From the NCBI GenBank assembly GCA_029210585.1, contig JARGFP010000019.1:1-64000 (forward strand): a stretch of 64,000 nucleotides of DNA. Reading direction: 5' to 3'. Source of the stretch: Bacteroidales bacterium (GTDB lineage: Bacteria > Bacteroidota > Bacteroidia > Bacteroidales > GCA-2748055). Positions 37,477-47,639 of this stretch are shown here, in pieces. Each line of letters opens with the position of its first letter. Positions within the stretch are counted from its first letter, which is position 1. The position numbers and the translations under genes were made by a program. The notes under the pieces are model-generated. The model was given only the letters and a program-made list of their open reading frames with translations. It was not told the DNA's origin and made no database searches.

Positions 37477-40071
37477 ATGGCTGAAGGAGAAAAAATTCAA
37501 AGAATTAACATTGAGGAGGAAATGAAATCGGCCTACATCGATTACTCGATGTCGGTAATTGTTTCCAGGGCATTGCCTGATGTGCGTGACGGTCTGAAAC
37601 CGGTACACAGGAGGGTGTTGTTTGGCATGCGTGAGTTGGGTGTGCTTTCCAACAGGTCGTACAAGAAATCGGCAAGGATTGTTGGTGAAGTGTTGGGTAA
37701 ATACCATCCACACGGTGACAGTTCGGTATACGATACCATGGTGCGTATGGCGCAGACGTGGTCGCTTCGGTATCCGCTGGTGGACGGACAGGGAAACTTC
37801 GGATCGGTGGATGGCGACAGTCCGGCAGCCATGCGATATACCGAGGCCAGGCTGCGCAAGATCGCCGAGGATACGATGATTGACCTGGACAAGGATACGG
37901 TTGATTTTCAGTTGAATTTTGACGATACACTTGAAGAACCCAGTGTACTTCCCACCAGGATTCCGTTGTTGCTGGTGAACGGTACTTCGGGGATCGCAGT
38001 GGGGATGGCTACCAATATGGCGCCGCATAATATTTCTGACACGGTGGATGCCATTGCAGCATATATCGACAACAAAGAAATCGAGATTCCCGAGCTGATC
38101 AATATCATCAAGGCGCCGGATTTCCCGACCGGCGGGATGATCTATGGTTACCAGGGCGTGGTAGATGCCTATGAGACCGGCAGGGGACGGATTGTAATCC
38201 GTGCAAAATCGGAGATCGAGGTAACGGAATCGGGGAGAGAGAAGATTATTATTACCGAGATCCCGTACCTGGTCAACAAGGCCGATATGATCAAGAAAAC
38301 TGCGGACCTGATTAATGAGAAGAAGATCGAGGGAATCTCCTACATCAACGACGAATCGGACCGCAGCGGTATGCGTATCGTGATCATCCTCAAAAGGGAG
38401 GCCAGCGCCAACGTTGTGTTGAATAACCTGCTCAAGTATACATCACTGCAGACCTCCTTCAATGTGAACAGCATTGCCCTGGTACATGGCAGGCCACGTA
38501 CACTGAACCTGAAACAGCTGATCCAGCATTTTGTCAACCACCGTCATGAAGTGGTGGTCAGGCGAACCAAATATGAACTTGACCAGGCGGAAAAGCGGGC
38601 ACACATCCTCCAGGGTTTGCTCAAGGCACTGGACCACATCGATGAAGTGATCGCGCTGATTCGTGCATCGCAGACCCCCGAGGAAGCGAAGGAAGGGCTG
38701 ATGGAGAAATTCAGCTTTTCAGAATTACAGGCAAAGGCCATCCTCGATATGCGTCTGCAACGCCTTGTCGGACTCGAGCGGGCAAAGCTGCAGGCCGAAT
38801 ACGACGAGCTGATGGAGATGATTGCCTATTACCAGAAATTGCTGGCAGATGAAGGCCTCCGGATGCAGGTAATCAAGGAAGAACTGATGGAGATCAAGGA
38901 GAAATACGGTGATGCAAGGAAAACCGAGATCGTTCCGGATGAAGGAGAATTCAACCCGGAAGATTTCTATGCAGATGAGGAAATGGTGATTACCATCTCC
39001 AAGCTGGGATACATCAAGCGCACACCGCTCTATGAATTCCGCACCCAGAACAGGGGAGGCGTGGGAGCGAAGGGAAGTACCACGCGCGACGAGGATGTGA
39101 TTGTGAGTATGTTCTCTGCCAGCATGCACAATACGATCCTGTTCTTTACCGAAAAAGGACGTTGTTTCTGGCTGAAAGTATACGAGATTCCTGAAGGAAC
39201 GCGCAGTTCCAAGGGACGGGCGATCCAGAACCTGATTAATATTGAGTCCGACGATAATGTAAGGACCTACCTCAGGGTCGGGGATCTCAAGGATGAGGAA
39301 TACATCAACAATAACTTCATCGTGCTGGCCACCAAGAAGGGGATCATTAAGAAAACCAGCCTCGAGGCTTACTCGCGACCCAGGACCAACGGTATCAATG
39401 CCATCAATGTGAGGGAAGGGGATACCCTGCTGGAAGCCAGGCTCACCGACGGTGATATGGAGATGATGCTCGCGGTGCGTTCGGGTAAAGCCATCAGGTT
39501 CCACGAATCCCAGGCACGCGCCATCGGACGTACTGCTTCAGGGGTGAAAGCAATTACGCTTGCAGACCCGAAAGATGAGGTAGTGGGTATGATCGTGGCG
39601 AAAAAGGATGAACAGGACATCATGGTCGTCTCTGAAAAAGGATACGGAAAACGTTCCGACCTGGACGGATACCGTGTGACCAACAGGGGTGGTAAAGGCG
39701 TGAAGACCATCAATATCACTGAGAAAACAGGATACCTGGTTGCGATCAAAGCCGTAACGGATGATGATGACCTGATGATCATCACCACGGCAGGAATTGC
39801 CATCAGGCTCTCTGTGAAGAGCGTCAGGGTAATGGGCAGAAATACCCAGGGTGTCCGGCTGATCAACCTCAGGGAAGGAGATGGTATTGCGGCCGCGACC
39901 CAGGTACCCAGCAACAACGGTGACGAACAGGATCCTGATGCAATAGTGGATTCGGGCGCAGTAACGGGTCCTGAAGGGCCTGTTACAACTCCTGGTGCAA
40001 CTGACGAAGGAACAGGGGACGCGGAAGAACAGGAGGGAGGAAATGAGGCAACAGGTGATAACGTTGAGTAA
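37477..40071 (+). CDS. gyrA: DNA gyrase subunit A
   Basis: This 864-residue type IIA topoisomerase subunit has [20 protein letters not shown], the catalytic Tyr 121 in AMRYTEARL, and the six-bladed C-terminal domain with the GyrA-box-like [11 protein letters not shown]. Positions that mutate to quinolone resistance are wild-type here: [10 protein letters not shown] has Ser 82/83 and Asp 86. It introduces negative supercoils together with GyrB, which is not in the window. The C-terminal tail after about residue 815 is an acidic Gly/Asp/Thr-rich linker, common in this phylum. Confidence 0.96.
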   Translation: MAEGEKIQRINIEEEMKSAYIDYSMSVIVSRALPDVRDGLKPVHRRVLFGMRELGVLSNRSYKKSARIVGEVLGKYHPHGDSSVYDTMVRMAQTWSLRYPLVDGQGNFGSVDGDSPAAMRYTEARLRKIAEDTMIDLDKDTVDFQLNFDDTLEEPSVLPTRIPLLLVNGTSGIAVGMATNMAPHNISDTVDAIAAYIDNKEIEIPELINIIKAPDFPTGGMIYGYQGVVDAYETGRGRIVIRAKSEIEVTESGREKIIITEIPYLVNKADMIKKTADLINEKKIEGISYINDESDRSGMRIVIILKREASANVVLNNLLKYTSLQTSFNVNSIALVHGRPRTLNLKQLIQHFVNHRHEVVVRRTKYELDQAEKRAHILQGLLKALDHIDEVIALIRASQTPEEAKEGLMEKFSFSELQAKAILDMRLQRLVGLERAKLQAEYDELMEMIAYYQKLLADEGLRMQVIKEELMEIKEKYGDARKTEIVPDEGEFNPEDFYADEEMVITISKLGYIKRTPLYEFRTQNRGGVGAKGSTTRDEDVIVSMFSASMHNTILFFTEKGRCFWLKVYEIPEGTRSSKGRAIQNLINIESDDNVRTYLRVGDLKDEEYINNNFIVLATKKGIIKKTSLEAYSRPRTNGINAINVREGDTLLEARLTDGDMEMMLAVRSGKAIRFHESQARAIGRTASGVKAITLADPKDEVVGMIVAKKDEQDIMVVSEKGYGKRSDLDGYRVTNRGGKGVKTINITEKTGYLVAIKAVTDDDDLMIITTAGIAIRLSVKSVRVMGRNTQGVRLINLREGDGIAAATQVPSNNGDEQDPDAIVDSGAVTGPEGPVTTPGATDEGTGDAEEQEGGNEATGDNVE

Positions 40072-40131
40072 ACGGCGCAAATGCTTCGTTCCCGGTAGTC
40101 CTTAAACATATTATAAAAGATTGGCACCGTA

Positions 40132-40162
40132 TTTGAACATTACATGAAAGTTCTTATTTTTG
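40132..40162 (+). promoter_or_regulatory. Strong Bacteroidota-type promoter of the TPR gene
   Basis: TTTG (40132-40135) and TATTTTTG (40155-40162) are separated by exactly 19 bp, matching the -33/-7 consensus. Transcription would start near 40169, 15 nt before the ATG at 40184. Confidence 0.7.
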
Positions 40163-40183
40163 AATAAATTAAACCACAATAAA

Positions 40184-41554
40184 ATGAAACGTTTGATCTA
40201 CTTTGCAGTTCTGGCTGCATTTATGTCAGGAAATGTGGCAGCACAGGATGCCTCAGTTCCTATTATGTTGAATTACAGCACCTTGAAGAAAAAAGCTGAA
40301 AAGAGTGATGAGCAGATTGCCCATGAAAAGAAGGGATTGAAGGAAAAAACGTGGATAAAGCGGGGTGAATTGTTCCAGGACATTGACAACCTGGGACTTG
40401 AACAACTTCAGATCGGTATTGACAAGAATACGCTGAAGATTTTTTACAGGGAACCAATTTCAGTTGAGCAGAAGGAGGACAATACGGAAATCCTCAAGTA
40501 TGAAACCATTAATTACATTTTGGAAGATGGAAGATTGCGCGGCTGGACCAGGAATGATCCGATCCATGAAAAGCCTCTTCATGAAGCGTTGAGAAGTTAT
40601 AAGAAGGCCATTGAACTGGAGGATGCGGACAAGGAAATGAAACTCCAGGAGAAGATCAATGACAATCTGGATGAACTGAAGCTCCAGTTCCAGCGTTCGG
40701 GTCAGAACAAATACTATCTCCAGGAGTACCACGATGCATTGCTTGCCTTTGAATCCATCCTTGAAATCAACGAAATCCCTGTTTATGAAGGTATTATCGA
40801 CACGCTCATGATCAATTATTGCGGGATTGTTGCCAGGGAGATTGGAGCAAGGCAGATGCGCCAGGGCAATGAAGAAGAGGCTGAAAGAATGTACCGCAAG
40901 ACCATTGATTACTACGACAGGCTTGCTGAGCTGGGGGATGGTGGTTCCTCGAACTATATCCAGATGACCAGGGATTATTATGCCATCGGCGACACAATCG
41001 GAGCCATCGAGAACCTGAAGGAAGGGCTGGTACAATATCCGGACAGCTCAATCCTGGTGACCCTTGCTGCGCAGGCCTATTACCTGATGGACAAAAACGA
41101 GGAAGGGCTCGAATTCATCGCAGAGCGTCTTGAACAGAAGCCCGAATGTCCTGCTGCATATTACTGGAAAGGACTCCTGATTACCAATGAGGATGATGTT
41201 GAGGAGGAGACGATTCAGCAGGCACTTGCGTTGTATGATACCTCGCTGATGTATGATCCTGCCAATTCGAATGTCTGGTACCAGAGCGGGTATGTGAATT
41301 ATGCTGTAGGTGCAAATTACTTCGAGCAGGAAAGTTATGAAGAGAATCCTGACTTCAGGAAGGAACTCAATGACAAAGGCGTTGATTATTACAAGAGGGC
41401 CATTGAAAAGCTCGAAAAGACGTATGATATCGCGGAGGATGACATGACCCTGAAAAAAGAATCGCTTGACCTGTTGAAGAGAATCTACTATAAATTGTAT
41501 GGTGGAGAAGACGAGCGCTACATCAGAACCAATGAGCGGCTCCAAAATCTTTGA
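40184..41554 (+). CDS. Tetratricopeptide-repeat protein, secreted
   Basis: From ATG 40184 the protein has 456 residues and a signal peptide ending NVAAQ. The first 130 residues are an unassigned charged helical and beta region; the remainder carries TPR-like helix pairs (RQGNEEEAERMYRKTIDYY, YYKRAIEKLEKTYDIAEDD) and is rich in Glu, Lys, Tyr and Asn. It probably acts as a periplasmic scaffold; no partner is visible. The ATG at 40160 lies within the -7 promoter element and is rejected. Confidence 0.8.
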   Translation: MKRLIYFAVLAAFMSGNVAAQDASVPIMLNYSTLKKKAEKSDEQIAHEKKGLKEKTWIKRGELFQDIDNLGLEQLQIGIDKNTLKIFYREPISVEQKEDNTEILKYETINYILEDGRLRGWTRNDPIHEKPLHEALRSYKKAIELEDADKEMKLQEKINDNLDELKLQFQRSGQNKYYLQEYHDALLAFESILEINEIPVYEGIIDTLMINYCGIVAREIGARQMRQGNEEEAERMYRKTIDYYDRLAELGDGGSSNYIQMTRDYYAIGDTIGAIENLKEGLVQYPDSSILVTLAAQAYYLMDKNEEGLEFIAERLEQKPECPAAYYWKGLLITNEDDVEEETIQQALALYDTSLMYDPANSNVWYQSGYVNYAVGANYFEQESYEENPDFRKELNDKGVDYYKRAIEKLEKTYDIAEDDMTLKKESLDLLKRIYYKLYGGEDERYIRTNERLQNL

Positions 41555-41839
41555 TACGGATCGGCATCAGGTAAAGACTGAATAAAATCAGGAAAGGGAG
41601 GTATCGATGGATATTTCCCTTTTTCTTTACTACATTCTATTTAACATAATATTAATTATAGGACACAACAAACAAATCCCGGACATATCCGCCGATGAGC
41701 AGAATTACTGTAATTGGATGTAATGTGCTGAAGCATAAAAAGCTGTAATGAAACACTGTTCAGGTAAAGTTGTAGTAAAATCCCAATAGTAACCACTTTA
41801 CGCTAAGAGGATTTGTGGTTCCGAACCATCGTCGTGGTG
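41555..41839. other. Noncoding gap after the TPR gene
   Basis: This stretch of about 285 bp between the TPR stop and the repeat pair shows no credible reading frame, tRNA or classic terminator. A weak CCATC/GATGG inverted pair borders the repeats at its right edge. Confidence 0.7.
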
Positions 41840-41907
41840 ATGGCTTAGCACCGTCCGCGAGCGCATGGAGTATAAAAATGGCTTAGCAGCGTCCGCGTGC
41901 GCATGGA
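41840..41907. repeat. Pair of near-identical 30-bp direct repeats
   Basis: Two direct copies of a 30-bp unit lie at 41840-41869 and 41878-41907, 28 of 30 bases identical, separated by 8 bp. The unit starts atggcttagca and ends gcgcatgga. Copy 2 overlaps the 3' end of the small membrane-protein gene on the minus strand and encodes its last residues. It resembles an intergenic dispersed element or recombination site. Confidence 0.85.
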
Positions 41908-42131
41908 CTGTTGGTAATGAAGAATCCGAAAAATCCACCCAGCAACATGCTGTTAATAAAATCACCTGAGGTAATTTCGTTCATGTGTATTCCCTCGGTC
42001 AGGTAAAACAATACTGCACCGGCCACAGCGCCCAGTACGATGTATAAGACAGTTTTCCTGATGTGTCTTGATTTCAGGAGCTTTTTAAGACCTTTTGGCT
42101 GATTGCTGAGTTCAAGTTCTTTGAATTCCAT
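41883..42131 (-). CDS. Small membrane protein (82 aa) with repeat-derived C-terminus
   Basis: This 82-residue protein has a charged N-terminus (about 1-25), two transmembrane segments (about 28-43 and 60-72) and no recognisable family. The final residues PCARGRC are encoded by the right copy of the 30-bp repeat, so the natural C-terminus may have been altered by that element. It is divergent from the PQQ-propeller gene across a 245-bp gap. Confidence 0.6.
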   Translation of the reverse strand: MEFKELELSNQPKGLKKLLKSRHIRKTVLYIVLGAVAGAVLFYLTEGIHMNEITSGDFINSMLLGGFFGFFITNSPCARGRC

Positions 42132-42376
42132 GTTACATATCTATATATCCAGATACAAAGATATATATATTTTTTTTAATGTCCCTGTATAATGACTGTC
42201 TTTGAAAATCCCGTCAAATGAACATTTGGCAGACGCCAGGCTGTTACTGAATGACATTTAGGCTGCACAGACTGATAAAAAATGAATTATCTGATCAAAT
42301 CACCTATATTTATCGGAAAATTTCATCACACATTATTTGTTAATCAACACCATCATTCGTTAAACACCATCATCCC

Positions 42377-43636
42377 ATGACACGCATTTCAACTCTACTT
42401 ATACTGTCCGTTATTTTTGGCAGTGCCTGCAAACAGCCCATTGATCTATACGCACAGTTCCGGGGACCCGACCGTACAGGTATTTTCGCATCAGAAACAG
42501 ACCTGTCCAGGCAATGGCCTGGCGATGGTCCTGCAGAAATCTTTTATATCGACAGCATTGGAGATGGTTATGGTTCCCCGGTCATCACCGACGGTCGCAT
42601 GTATGTTACCGGCGCCCCCGACAGCATGGCTGTTTTGTATTGTTACGACCTGGAAGGTAACCAGTTATGGAGTATCGAACTTGGCAGGGAATGGGTGACC
42701 ACCTACCCGGGATCCCGCTCCGCCCCTACCCTTGCAGGTCCTTACCTCTACACGGGGACCGGTTATGGTGACCTTTATTGCGTGGATATACGCGAACAGG
42801 AAATCACCTGGTCACGGAATCTGCAGGAGGATTTCCAGGGAATCCTGCCACGATTCGGACATTCAGAATCGCCTTTGGTGCACGGAGACAAGGTGTTCTG
42901 GACTGCCGGCGGCAGCGAGTATAACGTGTTGGCTTTGAACAGGTTCACCGGAGAAACCACCTGGTCATCCGAAGGCATGAAAGAACGTTCAGGATACCAT
43001 CCCCCGCGCGTGATCACTGCAACGGGGGGACGTGAACTGCTGCTGACCTTTACCGCCTACCACCTGATGGCATTCGATGTGGACAGCGGTGAACTGCTCT
43101 GGACACACGCACAGGACAACTACCCTGCCGAGGAGCGAAAACCTGGCATCGGCGATACACATTCGAATACGGTGATCTATGAAAACGGTTCCATCTGGTA
43201 TGCAGCCGGCGACGGCAACTGTGGCGTGAAATTGGTGTTAAGCGAAGATGGCGGCAATATCTCAGAAGCTTGGCGCAACAGGGGCTTTGACAGCTACATG
43301 GGTGGTATTTTGAAACTTGGCGATCATATTTATGGCAGCGCCACGGCACAGCCCCAGCTCAGGTCCATACATGCACAAACCGGAATTATTGCAGATTCCC
43401 TCATGATCGGCCGGGGAGTCGTGATCGCTGCCGACAGCATGATCTATTACTACAGTCAGAACGGGAAAATGTACCTTGTTGCATACAACGATGGTAAGCT
43501 GAAAGAAGTAAGCTCCTATAGGATCAGCAAAGGTTCCAGGGAACATTTTTCGCACCCGATTATCCATGAAGGCGTCCTGTATGTTCGTCGCGGCCAGTCC
43601 ATCATGGGATATGACCTGAAATCCGAAATTTCATAG
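42377..43636 (+). CDS. PQQ-like beta-propeller lipoprotein
   Basis: This 419-residue protein has a lipobox ending FGSAC (Cys 18) and repeated blades of the PQQ/quinoprotein type, with W-containing blade ends such as GNQLWSIELG, QEITWSRNL, GETTWSSEG and GELLWTHAQ. No PQQ-ligand or metal site is evident, so the propeller is probably structural or for binding. A degenerate copy of its last 43 bp lies downstream. Confidence 0.85.
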   Translation: MTRISTLLILSVIFGSACKQPIDLYAQFRGPDRTGIFASETDLSRQWPGDGPAEIFYIDSIGDGYGSPVITDGRMYVTGAPDSMAVLYCYDLEGNQLWSIELGREWVTTYPGSRSAPTLAGPYLYTGTGYGDLYCVDIREQEITWSRNLQEDFQGILPRFGHSESPLVHGDKVFWTAGGSEYNVLALNRFTGETTWSSEGMKERSGYHPPRVITATGGRELLLTFTAYHLMAFDVDSGELLWTHAQDNYPAEERKPGIGDTHSNTVIYENGSIWYAAGDGNCGVKLVLSEDGGNISEAWRNRGFDSYMGGILKLGDHIYGSATAQPQLRSIHAQTGIIADSLMIGRGVVIAADSMIYYYSQNGKMYLVAYNDGKLKEVSSYRISKGSREHFSHPIIHEGVLYVRRGQSIMGYDLKSEIS

Positions 43637-43676
43637 ATAGGTTTGCAGCACCGGGTATATGCGCACGACATGGTGA

Positions 43677-43719
43677 CCAGTCCATCATGGGATATGGCCT
43701 GAAATCTGATATTTGCTAA
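43677..43719 (+). repeat. Degenerate duplicate of the end of the PQQ-propeller gene
   Basis: Bases 43677-43719 repeat bases 43594-43636, about 37 of 43 identical, including the stop codon (TAG to TAA). The repeated frame reads QSIMGYGLKSDIC then stop, compared with QSIMGYDLKSEIS in the gene. It is a relic of a tandem duplication; no start codon for a working gene is present. Confidence 0.8.
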
Positions 43720-43799
43720 ATGAGGGTGTATATTTTTCTTTTATCACGAGAAAACCATTATTCATGGTAAATAATGGGCTGCTTATATTCAGAAATTTG

Positions 43800-43807
43800 T
43801 ACTTTTG
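43800..43807 (+). promoter_or_regulatory. -7 element of the TPR-sensor kinase gene
   Basis: TACTTTTG (43800-43807) matches TAnnTTTG and lies 19 bp before the ATG. No TTTG stands at the expected upstream spacing, so strength is uncertain. Confidence 0.45.
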
Positions 43808-43826
43808 AATAAAGAAGACCGAAAAT

Positions 43827-45866
43827 ATGCAGCTCAAAATCCTCAGGATCATCCTGCTTACCGGACTGTTTCTGATGCCACCGGTTATATATGCACAAAA
43901 TGATCCCGTGGAATCACCCGATTCCCTTTTAGCGTTGAGAGGTGGCACCACTGGTATGGAACGGGCCATGGCCGATCTGTCGATTGCCCAGTATTATTTC
44001 CAGAAAGATGACGATTCGCTGATGCATTATGTTGCCCTGCTGGAAGAACATATCGCTGAGGATTATAATGCACGGATCGACGCGTTTATAAGGAAATATA
44101 AAGGGTACAAGGCGTACCGCGACCTTGATGTGGAGCGGTCCATGGAATTTACACGCGAGGCAATGGTACTCTTCCGGCAGGTCCTGGATTTCAAGGAGAT
44201 GGGCTGGATTTCCATGAGACTCGGCACGAATTATTACCGGCTGGGTGATTTTGTTCCCGCAACCGAACATTACCTCCAGGGACTTGCTTTTTTTGAGCAG
44301 GTGGATCATCAGCGGGGAATTGGCACGGCTTACAACAACCTGGGGCGGGTCAGCTATGAAGCCGGTGACAGTGATAAGGCACGTAAATATTTTGCAACTT
44401 CCCTTGAAATATTTGAAGAAGCAGGACACAATAAACCTGCCCTGAAAACATATAACAACCTGGGGCTGTTGCTGATGGAGGAAGGCCAGACCAGGGAATC
44501 CCTACGGCATCTGTTTATGGCCGCCGAAGGATTCAAAAAAGACAATGACCTGAGGAGGCTCGCGCTGGTGTATGGAAACATTGCCAATGGATATGACCAG
44601 TTGCAATCAATGGATTCAGCCATGTTATTCAGCCGGAAGGCACTGGCGCTCTCAACGCAGCAGCAGGATGAGATGGGCATGGTACCGGGACTGATTAACC
44701 TTGGGTATTTCCTGCGCCTGGAACAGCGGTACGACTCCAGCCTGGCATGTTTTGACAGGGCGCTCGAGATGGCAAAGGAAAAGAAGCTGTCTGCCTACGA
44801 GGAACAGGTGTATCTTGAATTATCGGATCTGTTTGCCGATATGGAAGATTACCAGTCTGCCTACAGGTACCATATCCTTCGTGACTCGGTGAATAATGTT
44901 ATCCGTGATGAGAAATCGCAACGCAGGATCGATGAGATGTTGTTCAGTTACAACCAGCGGAGCAGGGACAATGAACTGCTGAAACTTCGGGAAGACCAGG
45001 AAATACAGGCAAGGTTAAACCTGATCTTATTGCTGACCATCATTCTTACATTTGTCGTGGTCATTATCCTGATCACCGGGTACCGCAGGAACAGGCATCA
45101 AAAGCAACTTCTTGAGCAGAAAAATATCCTCCTGGAGGAAATCAATAACCGGCTTGAGGAATCTGAAAACGAACTAAAGGTTCGTAACAACGAGCAGAGC
45201 AAGTTGTTTTCCATCGTTGCGCATGATCTGCGCAATCCCATTTCTGCGGTGAGTGGATTTGCGGAGCTGATCGGCGAGAAATATGATGAGCTTGATGATG
45301 AAACCCGCAAGGAATATATCGAGCAAATCAGCCTGGGAGCTTTCCGGACGCTCTCGCTCCTGGAAAATTTATTGCTCTGGGCAAGGTCCCAGATGGACCT
45401 GGTAAAGGTAAAAAAGGAAGATTCTTCTGTGAAAGAGTTGGTAGACACCTGCACCCAACACATGATGAGTGCCGTGGAAAAAAAGAATCTTATCCTGACC
45501 TTCGATATCCGGGAAGATTTTACGTTGCACGTGGACCGTGAAATGATCAAGGCTGTGCTCAGGAACCTTATCGCCAATGCCATTAAATTCAGTTTCCCCG
45601 GGCGTGAGATCATTATCAGCACCTTTATCGACGGAACGGACCATTGTATTGCCATAAAGGACCATGGCACGGGAATCTCCCCTGAAGTGAAAGCATCCTT
45701 TTCCTCAAACGGATTCATTACATCCACAGAAGGAACTGCAAAAGAAACCGGGTCGGGTCTGGGCCTGATGATATCAAAGGATTATACCGAAAGGAATGGC
45801 GGAACGCTTAAGGTCGAAAGCGATCCCGGGAAAGGATCAGTATTCACGATTTGTTTCCCGGTATAA
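43827..45866 (+). CDS. TPR-containing sensor histidine kinase
   Basis: This 679-residue protein has a signal peptide (ending VIYAQ), about six or seven periplasmic tetratricopeptide repeats (for example AYNNLGRVSYEAGDSDKARK), one transmembrane helix (about 391-414), a coiled-coil, and a HisKA/HATPase kinase: phosphoacceptor His 466 in SIVAHDLRNPISAVSG, NLIANAIKFS (N box), GTGISPE and GSGLGLMI. This hybrid layout is common in Bacteroidota. No response regulator is adjacent, so the partner is elsewhere. Confidence 0.93.
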   Translation: MQLKILRIILLTGLFLMPPVIYAQNDPVESPDSLLALRGGTTGMERAMADLSIAQYYFQKDDDSLMHYVALLEEHIAEDYNARIDAFIRKYKGYKAYRDLDVERSMEFTREAMVLFRQVLDFKEMGWISMRLGTNYYRLGDFVPATEHYLQGLAFFEQVDHQRGIGTAYNNLGRVSYEAGDSDKARKYFATSLEIFEEAGHNKPALKTYNNLGLLLMEEGQTRESLRHLFMAAEGFKKDNDLRRLALVYGNIANGYDQLQSMDSAMLFSRKALALSTQQQDEMGMVPGLINLGYFLRLEQRYDSSLACFDRALEMAKEKKLSAYEEQVYLELSDLFADMEDYQSAYRYHILRDSVNNVIRDEKSQRRIDEMLFSYNQRSRDNELLKLREDQEIQARLNLILLLTIILTFVVVIILITGYRRNRHQKQLLEQKNILLEEINNRLEESENELKVRNNEQSKLFSIVAHDLRNPISAVSGFAELIGEKYDELDDETRKEYIEQISLGAFRTLSLLENLLLWARSQMDLVKVKKEDSSVKELVDTCTQHMMSAVEKKNLILTFDIREDFTLHVDREMIKAVLRNLIANAIKFSFPGREIIISTFIDGTDHCIAIKDHGTGISPEVKASFSSNGFITSTEGTAKETGSGLGLMISKDYTERNGGTLKVESDPGKGSVFTICFPV

Positions 45867-45911
45867 GGAGCCACGCTTCTTTGCCTGGCACTGATTGCCC
45901 TGCCCACCAAC

Positions 45912-46544
45912 TCATTTCAGTTTATCCTCAAATACTTTTTTGAATTTTTCTACTTTGGGCTGGATCACGATCCGGCAATATCCCTGGTTGGGGTTGTTTT
46001 CGAAATATTCCTGGTGATATGCTTCCGCAGGGTAAAAATTACTGAATTCAGTTACTTCCGTGACGATCGGGTTATTCCAGATGCCTTCCCTGTCAAGTGC
46101 ATCGATGATCTCCTCAGCTGCTTTGCGCTGCGCCTCCGAATGGTAAAAGATTGCAGACCTGTACTGTGTCCCCACATCTGCACCCTGCCTGTTCAGCGTT
46201 GTAGGATCATGGGTTTTGAAAAATATTTCAAGTAATTCGATATAGGTGATCACATCAGGATCGCAGGTGAGCTGGATTGCCTCAGCATGACCGGTCCTGC
46301 CCTGGGTCACCTCCCGGTAGGACGGATTGATTACATGTCCGCCGGAATAACCTGACGTTACCGATTTTACGCCCTTTACCTGGTCAAAGATCGCTTCTGT
46401 ACACCAGAAACATCCACCTGCAAAGGTTGCCAGTTCTTCGTTATTATTCATTGTGTATTGATTTTCTCTCTTATAGTTTTCTGCCCACACCACCATTCCG
46501 GTCAGAAAGAATAACAGTGACAGGATTACACCTGCTTGTCTCAT
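45912..46544 (-). CDS. msrA: Peptide methionine sulfoxide reductase A, exported form
   Basis: This 210-residue protein carries a hydrophobic N-terminal signal (about 5-21) before the MsrA domain, with the catalytic motif GGCFWC (Cys 45 and Cys 48), GYSGGHVINP and the EVTQGRTGHAEAIQL segment. It reduces the S-epimer of methionine sulfoxide, here most likely in the periplasm. An alternative start at residue 32 would make it cytoplasmic. It is divergent from the AmmeMemoRadiSam triad, 84 bp apart. Confidence 0.95.
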   Translation of the reverse strand: MRQAGVILSLLFFLTGMVVWAENYKRENQYTMNNNEELATFAGGCFWCTEAIFDQVKGVKSVTSGYSGGHVINPSYREVTQGRTGHAEAIQLTCDPDVITYIELLEIFFKTHDPTTLNRQGADVGTQYRSAIFYHSEAQRKAAEEIIDALDREGIWNNPIVTEVTEFSNFYPAEAYHQEYFENNPNQGYCRIVIQPKVEKFKKVFEDKLK

Positions 46545-46628
46545 CTGCTTCGTGTTTTAAATGTAAACAACCAGGATTTACTTATTGTTTGGGCCGGATA
46601 CGTTAAAAAATGTTGTAACTTACTGCGT

Positions 46629-47639
46629 ATGCACGAAGCCAGTTTCTACATCGGGATCCCGGGGAACAAGGCAAAATGCACGCTTTGCCCCCATGAATGT
46701 ATTATTCAGGAAGGAAAACAGGGAATCTGCAAGGTCAGAAGCTTCAGAAATGAAAAACTGATCAGTGATACTTACGGACGCTTGTCGGCCATTGCGGCCG
46801 ACCCTGTTGAAAAAAAACCACTGTACCACTTCTACCCGGGTAAAAGCATTCTTTCGCTTGGCTCCATCGGCTGCAACATGCACTGCCGGCATTGTCAGAA
46901 TGAAGATATTTCCCAGTGCATCGGGATCACACCCGCATCGCTCAAAAGTTATTCTACAGAGGATATCATGCACAGGGCAGCTGCATCCGGCACCGACCTG
47001 GTGGCCTTCACGTATAATGAGCCTGTGGTAAATTATGAATTCATGCTGGATACAGCCAGGGCCATGCATGCAGCCGGGAGAGCATGTGTGCTGGTTTCCA
47101 ACGGGTATATCATGCCGGAACCTCTCGGGGCCCTGCTTCCTTATATTTCAGCCTGCAACATCGACCTGAAGGCATTTGACGCTGCTTTCTACAGGAAGGT
47201 TGCCGGGGCAAGGCTTGCCCCGGTGCTCCGTTCCATGGAGATGATTCACCAGGCCGGAAAGCACATGGAGGTCACCTTTCTTGTAATTCCGGGCATGAAT
47301 GATGACCGGGAATTGTTCAGAAAAATGAGCATGTACCTGGCCGAAAAATTTGGTAAAAGCCAGGTCTTGCACCTTTCCAGGTATTTTCCGCATTACAAAA
47401 TGCGGCTTCCTGCGACATCAATGGAAACAATGGAAGCACTTGTGTCCATTGCAAGGGAATACCTGGAGTTCGTATACCCGGGAAATACAGGTACTGCAAT
47501 GGACTCCAACACCTATTGTCCTTCATGTGGAAATCTCCTGATCGGCCGCAACCATTACATGGTCACCATTCCCGGTATCCGGTACGGAAGATGTCAACAA
47601 TGTGAACAACAGGTCCACGGAAAATTCAGTAACCAATGA
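46629..47639 (+). CDS. amrS: AmmeMemoRadiSam system radical SAM enzyme
   Basis: From ATG 46629 the protein has 336 residues. N-terminal Cys 17, 20, 24 and 34 resemble a metal-binding cap, followed by the radical SAM motif CNMHCRHC (Cys 82, 86, 89) and a C-terminal zinc-ribbon-like pair (CPSC, CQQC). The layout resembles pyruvate formate-lyase activating enzymes, but the neighbours identify it as the radical SAM member of the AmmeMemoRadiSam system. The substrate is unknown. It overlaps the Memo gene by four bases. Confidence 0.93.
   Translation: MHEASFYIGIPGNKAKCTLCPHECIIQEGKQGICKVRSFRNEKLISDTYGRLSAIAADPVEKKPLYHFYPGKSILSLGSIGCNMHCRHCQNEDISQCIGITPASLKSYSTEDIMHRAAASGTDLVAFTYNEPVVNYEFMLDTARAMHAAGRACVLVSNGYIMPEPLGALLPYISACNIDLKAFDAAFYRKVAGARLAPVLRSMEMIHQAGKHMEVTFLVIPGMNDDRELFRKMSMYLAEKFGKSQVLHLSRYFPHYKMRLPATSMETMEALVSIAREYLEFVYPGNTGTAMDSNTYCPSCGNLLIGRNHYMVTIPGIRYGRCQQCEQQVHGKFSNQ

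Noticed and set aside
37477-40071. Assignment of this gene as parC rather than gyrA
   Set aside because: A GyrA-box-like [11 protein letters not shown], the 864-residue length and the C-terminal acidic tail favour gyrA; a search against both models would settle it.
41555-41907. A CRISPR array
   Set aside because: Only two 30-bp copies with an 8-bp spacer; no repeat-spacer series and no cas genes.
46545-46628. A start for the radical SAM protein at 46536
   Set aside because: It would overlap the msrA coding start and adds 31 residues lacking homology; ATG 46629 begins the conserved segment.
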